Below are positions 45,401-51,700 of a DNA stretch of 64,000 nt, piece by piece (position 1 is the first letter of the stretch; each line of letters begins with the position of its first letter). The DNA comes from Gymnorhina tibicen (Eukaryota; Chordata; Aves; Passeriformes; Artamidae), in contig VXAZ01009369.1 of NCBI GenBank assembly GCA_013399875.1, positions 62,001 to 126,000 of the forward strand, in the 5' to 3' direction. The position numbers were made by a program, and so were the translations under genes. The notes beneath the pieces were generated by a model that saw only the letters and a program-made list of their open reading frames with translations, searched no databases and was not told where the DNA came from.

Positions 45401-48181
45401 TGTTAAAGTCAGATTGAATGCTTTCATAGCTGAGTGATCTTGTCATGAAACAGTGAGTAACTGAGTGACAGGGATGCCCTCCTCTTAAGCCTTCATATCA
45501 ATGGTTTCGGGATACAAGACATCTGTGTCTTCTGCATCTACAACATAACACATAATAACCCCTATACCAAGGGATGTGGCAGTAACTAAGGATGGAATAA
45601 GGAAGCCTGCGGATATTTCTGACCTTCAGTGTTTGCTTCTCTGAAGGAAATATCTGTTATGACACTTTGCTGGAGAGAGAAAGAAGTGTAGTCACCCAGC
45701 CTGTGGTTAACACGTGGGAAGGAGGGGGTAGGGGTGCTTCCCAAGCCTCCTGCTGTGCTCATGTAGCTCTGTGCCATCTATAATGTCAAGCTGCAGTCAC
45801 AGCCCATTATCTTGCCCTTAATTTTTAAAACTTTGTGCTGGGTACAATTTATTTTGAACAAGGGGTTTTAGTGTGCGTTCACAACCTCGCAGCAGGCTTG
45901 TTTGTCAGCTACATGAGCAAAATAATCTGTGGACAGAAATGGTCCTGCAGTAGTAGAGCTGAAAGTTAACATCCTAGTGCATAGACATGCACCACTTGTC
46001 TCACACTAATCAGCTACATATGCTTTGTGTTACAGCTGGTCCATTTCATGTATTTATCTCTCTCGCTCTCTCTCTCTCTCTGTGTAAAAACCTTAGTTCT
46101 TGCTTTGATCTTTGTGTGATACCTAATGACCTATGAAGATACATTTTAGTAGTGAATTACAAAATTTTCCCTTTATAAACATTGTGGCACACACTTTACT
46201 TAGTGATTTGTTTTCAATAAAAGAGTCTTTTAGCTAAAATATAATGCCATTGACTCCAGACAATTGTGAAGTGTTACCAGAATATAATATCACTTTGCAC
46301 CTTTCTTATGCATTGGACATGTCTGCTGCAAAGCAGCCAAAAATTCTACTGAGACCACTTACATAGCTTAGCCTTTTTTGTCTTCTTTGTGGCTTCCTTG
46401 GCTGTGTATGTACATGTAAGAAACACACCTAGAACAAATAAACATAGTATCAGGAAAAAGGAGGACTATCAACATCAGTCACCTGTGCATGAGATTTCTC
46501 AAATTTGAATCAGCAGGTTGAAAACCTGAAACACGAATATTCTCAGCCACCTCTAGCTTTTCTACTTGGTGGTTAACTTTGCAGTCATGATGGCATCTAT
46601 TGTGGGGAAGTTCTTTGAAGGGGATTAAATATCAGTTCACATATTCATCTGTGGAACTCACTGTCTGAAGACGCCATGGAGCCCATGTGGTCCAGAAAAC
46701 CACAAAAGTATTTCCACAAGCAGTGGGAACTCATTGTAATTGGTGTGATAGGAATGTTAATGAAACAATGTACTCTGTGCATAAAGCGGCTGGGAAGTTC
46801 AGGAGTGAAAGATTCTTCTTAATAACCCTTTGGGAAAGTTATCCTGTAATTTTGTGCTGTGACGTTTCACTGGTGGCAGCAGGTATGGGATACTGGGCAG
46901 CATTACAGACCATATGAGTTTCCAGGGTGGCATGTCCCAGTGTCCTGTCACAGCAAGGGCACTCGTTTTCTTCAGTAAGTGGGATTATGATTGAAAAGTG
47001 TAGTAATAAAAGAGATATATGCTGTTACATTAAAAGATACATCCCAATATATCCATCTAGCTTACCTTGTTATGTTTACTTGCTAAGTGATGACATACAA
47101 AACCTCCTTATTCTCTGTGCTTATTTTATAAGCACTGTATTATGGATAATTGATAACTTCATTACAAATACCTTGACTTTCCTATTCACCTTTCCCTTCT
47201 CTGGGCTTTCAAAGGGAATTGGAACTCTCTATGATGTGATCTCAGCTGATCCTTTTATCATTTGTTAAACTGATCTTCCTAGAATATGCAACGGAAGTAA
47301 TTTCTTTCTTTTATGCTCTTCTCCCCTTAGACTGATTGCAGAGAGTTTGTAGACTTAATCAAACCTAGAACTTGCTCAAAAGCAAAGGCAGTCTCACACT
47401 GTCTGAAGTGACAGTGCGTAGATGCAGTATTTGGGCCTTTAGTCACCAGTGCGTTTGTGTAACCAAGGTAAAATCGTAGTTAGATTAAAAAAAGGAATAC
47501 GTGAGTGGAAAACAAAGTGCAATATCTCAACTACTTGGAATGTTACAGCATAATCTAATGTGGAGAAAGTAATCTGGTAATTTAAAATAAAATAACTACA
47601 TAGATTGCTATGAATTTGAACTAAGAACAACTGTCCTGACAGACTTGAGGATAACAGCTAGAGGGAATATTGTCTGGGAAAGTCACAACCAGAGTGTTCA
47701 TGGAAGATGAAAAGTTCTGGGGTTTCTACATGTTCCCAAAAAGTGAGATCCTGTCTGACTGCCTGGGGAAAGAAAATAAGACACATTTATAACCTTTTGG
47801 TACCGTCTTGTTCATGGCAAGAGCAAGAACAGGGAGAATTTAAACACCTGATTTTTCTTTAGAGGGAATCTTTACATTACAGACATTTTTCAGGCCCACC
47901 TGATATGGACTGCATGTAACTGGTCATATACTTAGAGATCTCTGCACGTAATTAATATTTTTTCTATGCCAAAGTCAGGAAGTTTGTGTAGCCAGTTTCT
48001 GAAAAGCTGTGCCAAGGCTTACACCTGCCATTGAGAGTTTCATCAGCCATGGAGTCCAAAGGGAAGAGAATATGTCAGCAGCCACTGGGCATCCAGGATG
48101 GGAGAGTACAAACCCATAAACTACTGATTGCAGCACATAACTGTACTTACCAAAGAAGGTTGCAATGACTGTGGCCTTCAT
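12284..48181 (-). CDS. VIT: vitrin (whole coding span, 16 coding exons)
   Basis: Vitrin is a secreted extracellular-matrix glycoprotein of the LCCL / von Willebrand factor A family, a paralogue of cochlin. The coding exons are 48181-48151, 46428-46363, 45383-45227, 43361-43228, 39078-39001, 35738-35658, 33914-33714, 33210-33160, 23413-23366, 19087-19067, 18913-18851, 16136-15989, 15797-15694, 15193-14967, 13568-13055 and 12462-12284. They total 2103 nt with every junction in phase, giving 700 residues; human vitrin is about 680-690. Domain order is signal peptide (about 1-20), LCCL (about 36-130), basic then Pro/Thr/Ala-rich linker (130-311), vWFA1 (about 314-485) and vWFA2 (about 517-690). 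Identity rests on recall of the human protein: the LCCL block, the cysteine-rich segment between the vWFA domains and the C-terminus match closely. The linker exons are the least certain part because they diverge. Confidence 0.95.
12463..13054 (-). other. VIT intron 16
   Basis: 592 bp, last intron, gtaagg donor and tttcttttcag acceptor. No repeat; the open frames on both strands here do not join to the gene. Confidence 0.85.
13055..13568 (-). CDS. VIT: VIT exon 16: inter-domain cysteine segment and most of vWFA2
   Basis: The largest coding exon (514 nt, residues 471-642). It begins [17 protein letters not shown], continues with the cysteine cluster [12 protein letters not shown], then vWFA2. 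The metal site is complete here: DGSSS (D523), GGTSTG (592-597) and ITDGRSYDD (D624). One N-glycosylation sequon, NIS, is at N542. The exon is CpG-rich compared with its flanks. The acceptor is ttgccttgcag, the donor ATG|gtaagg. Confidence 0.98.
13569..14966 (-). other. VIT intron 15
   Basis: About 1.4 kb between the two vWFA domains. A-rich runs near 14.09-14.15 kb; nothing else recognised. Confidence 0.85.
14967..15193 (-). CDS. VIT: VIT exon 15: vWFA domain 1, part 3
   Basis: The exon encodes residues 395-470: [28 protein letters not shown] (third metal-site Asp D425), [18 protein letters not shown] and VIEPNFVDK. Human vitrin has the same run with few changes. The acceptor is tctattacag, the donor AAG|gtactt, and the end is phase 0. 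Confidence 0.98.
15194..15693 (-). other. VIT intron 14
   Basis: 500 bp between vWFA1 exons 14 and 15, gtaggt donor and ttctattacag acceptor. GC-moderate; open plus and minus frames here (up to 159 codons) are chance. Confidence 0.85.
15694..15797 (-). CDS. VIT: VIT exon 14: vWFA domain 1, part 2
   Basis: The exon encodes residues 360-395: [20 protein letters not shown] then [15 protein letters not shown]. The position that in most vWFA domains reads GGTxTG reads GGLSNVG, so the MIDAS threonine is absent. Human vitrin has the same GGLSNVG, so this is an ancestral feature of the family and not damage. A 191-bp intron separates it from exon 13. Confidence 0.97.
15989..16136 (-). CDS. VIT: VIT exon 13: vWFA domain 1, part 1
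   Basis: The exon encodes residues 311-360. It has the beta-1 strand and metal site [18 protein letters not shown] (MIDAS D321-G-S-W-S), then [18 protein letters not shown]. It aligns closely with human vitrin vWFA1. The acceptor is ctctcctcag and the donor GG|gtaaga. Phase 1 in, 2 out. Confidence 0.97.
16137..18850 (-). other. VIT intron 12
   Basis: About 2.7 kb. The stretch at about 17155-17345 carries CTAATTAAC, a CCAATCAG box and TTTAATCATTAGG in unique-looking DNA and may be a regulatory element. No transposon or extra exon recognised. Confidence 0.7.
18851..18913 (-). CDS. VIT: VIT exon 12: linker end before vWFA1
   Basis: The 63-nt phase 1-1 exon encodes residues 290-311, [20 protein letters not shown]. 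It matches human LVPKEELSTQSLEPVSLGDP well (KEEL and LEP-S shared), so it is secure. The acceptor is ctctctttag; the donor is CAGA|gtatgt. The joined codon with exon 13 is Asn-311, leading into NCKVDLSF. Confidence 0.94.
19067..19087 (-). CDS. VIT: VIT exon 11: 21-nt micro-exon
   Basis: Seven codons' worth (phase 1-1), encoding MMQMRK and completing Gly codons on both sides. The acceptor (cttgttttcccccag) and donor (AAAAG|gtaagc) are among the best in the gene. Only 153 bp of intron separate it from exon 12. In human the corresponding stretch (GADVSLGLVPKEEL) has similar length, so a small exon is plausible. Inclusion cannot be proved from sequence, since skipping it keeps frame. Confidence 0.7.
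19088..23365 (-). other. VIT intron 10
   Basis: About 4.3 kb. The segment at about 22.15-22.33 kb is AT-rich and looks unique, with CTAATTAAAG and CATTGATTG words of the homeodomain and Sox type. No transposon was recognised; an AG-to-GT pair near 19885 encloses only 16 nt and is out of phase. Confidence 0.7.
23366..23413 (-). CDS. VIT: VIT exon 10: short linker exon
   Basis: The 48-nt phase 1-1 exon encodes residues 267-283, [15 protein letters not shown]. It sits between a pyrimidine-rich acceptor ending gtgtgaaag and a good donor (CAG|gtaaat). The pattern W.PGL...D.. weakly echoes human ADPGIQRQDPSG at the same place. Phase fits both neighbours. The acceptor is weaker than the others (AAG), so the exon could be alternative. 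Confidence 0.72.
23987..24040 (+). repeat. unknown 54-bp dispersed repeat, copy A
   Basis: The block from CAGGAATAGCAG to GCACAGAGCTGGT matches 27201-27254 without gaps, with 5 mismatches in 54. Weaker similarity extends about 20 bp to the left. Both copies have the same orientation in intron 9. It does not match CR1 as I know it; it may be a fragment of an ancient SINE, a DNA transposon or an LTR. Confidence 0.7.
26466..27000. repeat. GC-rich low-complexity block
   Basis: About 530 bp rich in CCTGCC, CTTGCC and TGTGCCT words with few CpGs, open in more than one plus-strand frame for compositional reasons (184 and 119 codons). It resembles a degenerate minisatellite or an old LTR-derived segment; I cannot assign it to a family and see no conserved protein in it. 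Confidence 0.35.
27201..27254 (+). repeat. unknown 54-bp dispersed repeat, copy B
   Basis: Second copy of the block at 23987-24040, 3.2 kb away, sharing the core GATTTAGCTCTATC and AGGCTGCACAGAGCTGG. The flanks on the right diverge immediately. Confidence 0.7.
33160..33210 (-). CDS. VIT: VIT exon 9: short Ser/Ala linker exon
   Basis: The 51-nt phase 1-1 exon encodes residues 250-267, [16 protein letters not shown]. It is flanked by an excellent acceptor (cttatttttag) and donor (A|gtaagt). Similarity to the human linker (STATYTSSQ) is only compositional, so the call rests on splice sites, phase and position. Confidence 0.82.
33211..33713 (-). other. VIT intron 8
   Basis: About 500 bp, between the PT-rich exon and exon 9. 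AT-rich, no repeat or other feature seen. Confidence 0.85.
33714..33914 (-). CDS. VIT: VIT exon 8: Pro/Thr-rich mucin-like linker
   Basis: The 201-nt phase 1-1 exon encodes residues 183-250. It opens with [19 protein letters not shown] and continues as a Thr/Pro/Ala run ending LHRVRDM. The KEYQTTP start parallels human KAYQRPP, and the position just after the basic linker is the same. There is no Met near its start, so it is easy to miss as an ORF. The run of ACC/ACA/CCA codons predicts dense O-glycosylation. The donor is GG|gtcagt, the weakest in the gene. The plus strand is also open across the exon by composition; I regard that as a shadow. Confidence 0.9.
33915..35657 (-). other. VIT intron 7
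   Basis: About 1.7 kb, canonical gtaagt donor and tgttcccacag acceptor. No recognised transposon; a purine-rich low-complexity patch lies at about 34.39-34.47 kb. Confidence 0.8.
35658..35738 (-). CDS. VIT: VIT exon 7: lysine/glutamate-rich linker
   Basis: The 81-nt phase 1-1 exon encodes residues 156-183: [20 protein letters not shown] followed by EKASEQ. It is charged, Ser/Thr-rich and presumably disordered. The acceptor (gcttcag) and donor (AAG|gtaagt) are strong. It looks like a partial echo of exon 6 (EGKPRKG versus EPKKPEQ). The usual human isoform seems to lack a separate equivalent, so it may be alternatively spliced. Confidence 0.88.
35739..39000 (-). other. VIT intron 6 (GC-AG type) with a CR1 insertion
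   Basis: The 5' splice site reads CAG|gcaagt and the 3' site is tttttgcttcag. About 3.3 kb, including an antisense CR1 3' end at 37678-38100. GC-AG introns are a small minority of vertebrate introns and are often alternatively spliced. Confidence 0.85.
37678..38100 (+). mobile_element. CR1 LINE 3' end
   Basis: The sequence runs from GAAGCTGGTGAAGGGGCTGG through the conserved 'ggatattaggaagaatttcttc' region to the terminal TTCTATGATTCTGTGAG. This is the textbook avian CR1 reverse-transcriptase tail plus 3' UTR. It is 5' truncated, has stops, and lies antisense to VIT in intron 6. Moderate divergence suggests an old, inactive insertion. Confidence 0.93.
39001..39078 (-). CDS. VIT: VIT exon 6: start of basic linker
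   Basis: The 78-nt phase 1-1 exon encodes residues 130-156 and includes [20 protein letters not shown]. It matches human vitrin (SKPKKGVTYPSALTYSSSKS) closely, which fixes both ends. The acceptor is ttttttgtag. The donor is CAG|gcaagt, that is a GC rather than GT donor with otherwise perfect consensus, which is the usual form of GC-AG introns. Confidence 0.95.
39079..43227 (-). other. VIT intron 5
   Basis: About 4.1 kb. It contains an old minus-oriented CR1 fragment at about 39315-39480 and a GC-rich stretch beside exon 5 (about 42.86-43.22 kb). I see no additional phase-1 exon with good splice sites. Confidence 0.75.
39315..39480 (-). mobile_element. old CR1 LINE fragment
   Basis: The plus strand resembles the reverse complement of the CR1 3' region seen throughout bird and turtle genomes. 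The phrases for a failed response (ccattcctgaaggacatctg) and the following ccctaggcagccttctccagtgcctgac are diagnostic. The copy is diverged and truncated, with no coding capacity. Edges are approximate. Confidence 0.55.
43228..43361 (-). CDS. VIT: VIT exon 5: C-terminal half of LCCL domain
   Basis: The exon encodes residues 85-130, including [31 protein letters not shown] and RESFLV. These align almost position for position with the second half of the human vitrin LCCL domain. The acceptor is ctccttgcag and the donor is CAG|gtacca. Start phase is 2 and end phase 1; the joined codon with exon 6 gives Glu-130. This closes the LCCL domain before the basic linker. Confidence 0.97.
43362..45226 (-). 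other. VIT intron 4, with a CpG-rich patch
   Basis: The intron splits the LCCL domain. It contains a compact CpG-rich block at about 44255-44450 (roughly 15 CpGs in 190 bp, against a CpG-poor background). Next to it is an AT-rich stretch with TAATTA-like motifs at about 44620-44700. No exon-like open frame with splice sites was found in either. Confidence 0.75.
44255..44450. promoter_or_regulatory. CpG-rich patch in VIT intron 4
   Basis: About 190 bp with some 15 CpGs, including GCGCGC-like and CCGCCCCCGCC (GC-box) words, inside an otherwise CpG-poor intron. It could be a small CpG island, an internal promoter, or a decayed GC-rich repeat. The open frames in it are compositional. Confidence 0.35.
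45227..45383 (-). CDS. VIT: VIT exon 4: N-terminal half of LCCL domain
   Basis: The exon encodes residues 33-85. It carries [13 protein letters not shown], then [22 protein letters not shown] and NAAIHS. The four cysteines (CD, KCPPGC and SVC) and the YGTD..YA block are the hallmark of the LCCL fold, a secreted module shared with cochlin and Limulus factor C. The donor is CAG|gtgagt and the acceptor is ttcacag. The phase is 1 at the start and 2 at the end, joining exon 5 to complete Ser-85. Confidence 0.97.
45384..46362 (-). other. VIT intron 3
   Basis: About 1 kb between the lysine-rich exon and LCCL exon A, containing the CT microsatellite near 46070 and otherwise nothing recognised. Confidence 0.85.
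46056..46082. repeat. CT dinucleotide microsatellite
   Basis: Mostly (TC)n with a single G interruption, in intron 3 of VIT. Likely length-polymorphic; no functional claim. Confidence 0.85.
46363..46428 (-). CDS. VIT: VIT exon 3: end of signal peptide and lysine-rich N-terminus
   Basis: This 66-nt exon (phase 1 to 1) encodes [20 protein letters not shown], with residues 12-19 completing the hydrophobic signal core and the rest a basic segment, as in human vitrin (NKETAKKIKRP). I chose the acceptor at 46429-46431 because it restores a hydrophobic core. A second in-frame acceptor (catacacag) 27 nt downstream at 46402-46404 would delete most of that core. The donor is T|gtaagt, rather weak at the -1 position. 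Confidence 0.85.
46429..48150 (-). other. VIT intron 2
   Basis: Canonical gtaagt donor and a ttatttgttctag acceptor. AT-rich filler with no recognised repeat, RNA or alternative coding exon. Confidence 0.8.
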
Positions 48182-48220
48182 GGTGAGTAAAGAAAAATCT
48201 GGATGCGTTGCTAAGGAACA
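48151..48220 (-). CDS. VIT: VIT exon 2: start codon and first half of signal peptide
   Basis: The acceptor is a long pyrimidine tract ending cttttcag and the donor is G|gtaagt. The ATG at 48181-48179 (context TCACCATGA) starts [10 protein letters not shown], which matches the internal Met of the human N-terminus (MKASVIEMF). Human vitrin has an earlier Met a few codons upstream; here those positions are open and similar (SLLTM) but contain no Met, so translation should begin at this ATG. The 39 nt before it are 5' UTR in this model. Confidence 0.88.
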
Positions 48221-48734
48221 CTGAAAAGGAAAAGAAGAGTACATCAGGCTGCATTTGGAGGTATTGCAGATGATACTGGAATGGTGGGGGAAGAGGGGCT
48301 GTGGGCTCTTCTTCAACCTTTCACAGTCCTGACATGCTGCATCCTCTTATCACGCTTTGTAGAACAGCTGATATCCCCAGAGGAGATGTTTGGCCTGTCA
48401 CACTCCCATGGACTAATTTTTTTCCTTCTCTTCAAAATCTGTCTTTTGCTCCAGGAAACCAAGAATTCGTTCACATACTTATTTCACAAGCCAGTGTCAG
48501 GAGAGGGCATGATGGGCACGGACATGTTCTGACATCTATTCAAATCTGCTCACTGCTCTTCTAAGAAATAATCAGAGAATCGTTATTTTCTGCACATCAA
48601 ACCACACCAGGTAATCTCATATAGATATGGGGAACATAAATAAATCCATTTACTCCTGACAGATGTTACGTAAAGTATTTTGCAATTGTTCCATCTTTTG
48701 TGAGCCAAATTACCGATTTCTTTCCTTTTCTGAG

Positions 48735-48756
48735 GGTGTGCGTGTGTGTGTGTATG
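48735..48756. repeat. TG dinucleotide microsatellite
   Basis: Short interrupted (TG)n in the proposed intron 1, about 520 bp upstream of exon 2. Confidence 0.8.
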
Positions 48757-51700
48757 TGAGAACCTGAGATTACGAGGGTTCTGTCAGAACATCTGGAAAA
48801 CATTTTTTTCTGGGTCTGCATACATGACCCCTGCCATCCCTGAAGCTCTTGGCCAGGCTAAAAAAATTCAAACTTATCAGAGATAACCCCTCTCACCTCC
48901 TCCTGGGCATCACCTGCTGCTTTTGCTGTTATTTCATGATGGTTGAGGAAATCCTGTGTTGGGCACTCATAATTAATCACAGTCATTAAAGTACTATATA
49001 ATGCTTGACAAATAGAGCAAAAATTCTGAAAGGGAGAATATATTTGTCTGTTGCACAGGGAGAATGTCGAGGATCAAAATAAACTTGATCTTCAGAGAAA
49101 GTTATTACATGCTTACAAGTGGAAAGATTTGTACTAAAATAAAATGAGCTAGCTAGTAAGAAAGAAAATATGAATGTTAAATAAGAATGTTAAAGCTGCA
49201 TATGACCAGGAAAAGCAAGATATCTGCCTCCTGGAAAAATGGCAGATTTCATCAGATTTCACATAGTAATATACTCAGAAACAGGGCTTTGGTCACCCCA
49301 GAAATTTAGACTAACAAAGCAGATACAGGAGAGAAAGAAAAAAAATCTGCATTCTGTCTTCCTATAAAATGTTTCCATATTTTTACTTTAATTGCTCTTC
49401 TTTTTCAAGCAAGCCACATGCTATGAATGAGGATGACTAAAATAGTATGCTAATCTAAACTGAATTTAGCCAGTAATAGGTCTATATAATTTATAATTCT
49501 TTTTACATAGAGCAGATGCACCTCTGGTTTTTGTTTCTGTGCCGCAGTCGGAGAACTTCAAATGCCAGGACATACTAACGGTGTCACTTCCTAATAGCAC
49601 AATGTCTTTCCTTGGTGATCTCCCTGAAAAAGCTTTCCTGCTAGGCTGCTGAATCTGAAAGCATTAGAGGTTTCTCAGAAGCCACTGAATTGAATCCAGG
49701 GGCTATGGAAAGTGGCTCAGCATGGTGACTGTGTCTTTCTGAAAAATGATGGGCAGTGCAATGCGGGTGACCCCAGGCTGTGCAAGCCATAGCAGCAAGA
49801 GCAGTTATGTGGTGATATTCTGTTGTCATGGTTAGTTTCTATTAAAAAGCGTTGTCCATCTTTTGGAACAAAAATTTTAAACATTTACTGCAGTGTATTT
49901 CCACTGTGAAGCTGTTAGAAGAAGTAGCAACAAGATGTAGAAGAGTGCTCAGCAAAACTTAGCTCAGATGCTTTTCTCCTCCCTTTTATGTTTCAACCCA
50001 TTAACACATCAGAGGTATCAAACAATTGCTCCCCCTCAATGAATTCTCACTTTAGGTCAATCACAGAAAAAGAAGAGGCAGAATAAGAGTTACAGTTCAT
50101 TTGCAGAACTACCATGCACCATTAAAAATTATACTGACACTGGCTTAGACTTCGCAAAAGGCATCTTAATATGAGCATTCCCAAAATTTGCAGTGAATAA
50201 ATTCAGCAGTGGCATCTTTATTTAAAGTCAAAGAGATCTGTGTGAATTTGTCCTGACAGTATTTGTCTTGGTGCTGAGATGTTTTCATCACCAGTTTACT
50301 TAGAGTAGAAGAGGTCTGAGATGGTAAAACATCCATGTAAAATCTGGCTTCATGGGTGGGCTGCTGTGTGTTCTGTGGAGAGAGTCCAATAGTGCCTAAT
50401 TTTTCCTGTCTTACAAAACGTGTAAGCGCCTGTATCACCAGGTGCTGCACAAGGCTTCCCATTGCTTCCTGAAGGCCCTGCTGTCCCCCAGCCCTGCCGT
50501 CCCCAGGACATGGCCAGCCACCCCCGGAGCCATCCCAGTCTTCTTGGGTGGCAGTACCCTAGGCTTGGCTGCAACTGCATTCTCTCTCTAGTCTGCTGGT
50601 GGGCACTGCTCTTCAAGGCAACAGAAAGTGGGCTTTTGTTCCTAAATTATTATGAATTTACTGCAGAAAGAAGCCAATAAATCTAAAAGGATTTAATATG
50701 TAAATCCTGTCAGGGGTTCAGCAGAGTTCAGCAGACCCCTCAGCCTTCAATAACAGATGTTTATCAATAACAAAGATACCAGAAGCATTTAGACGAGGCT
50801 GTTAGAGTTACTTAAGAGTTTTGTTTTCACAGCTAAACAGAAAAGCATGTTGCTGTGGACTCAGTACCTTTGCGGGTGCAGTTTATACTTGTATCTTCAT
50901 GGAAATAAATTATAATAGTAAAGAAACTTACTTTTGCCACTATATTAATTTCTACATTAGGCAGTGGCATATCAGGAGAAATGCACAGACATCCTGTGAC
51001 ACAGCTCCGGTGACAGTACTCCAAGGGGTGGTCCTGGCCTTCAGACCTTGGGCTGTCACACGGGGAAATGCACAGGAGGATTTACACTGCTGACTATTAA
51101 GCATCAGGCATAGAAGCTCAAGGCTTTCCATTGTGGGAAGTCTGTGTGCATTCATTGTATTTGGGGCCTAGGGTGTCACCTGATTTAAGCCGTGTGAGAT
51201 CTCCTATATTGTGCACTAGCATGGCATCTGCTCCTTCAGGCCGGTAAAGGGAGCAACAGCTTGGAATAAAGCAGTGGGGTTTTTTCTCTGGGAAGGAAAG
51301 GGAAAGCAGGGCTCCAGTCCATGCTTACAACAGACTCTTTAGTCTGTGTAGATCCACTGAGAGGTTTGGGGATGTTTTATCTGTAGATCAAGAATGATAC
51401 TTTGCCATTAAATATAAAGCTGTACTTTCTTTGTTCCTTTACAAAATGAATAGATCCCATTAAAACAAACTGAAAAGTTTCTACTTTGGATTAGTCTGGA
51501 GCATGAGTTTTGCTAAGATTTCTCCTAATCAGATTTCTATTAAACCAATATTTACAGTCCCAGTCAGAATTGGGAAGTGACTATTCACCATTAAATCTCC
51601 TAAACTGTATGCTGGCTCTCTGTTTATCAGAGTACATTTTCCCATCTGAATCCTTTAGACTGTCATAACAGAAGTTACCCTTATGCCAGGAAAGCTATTA

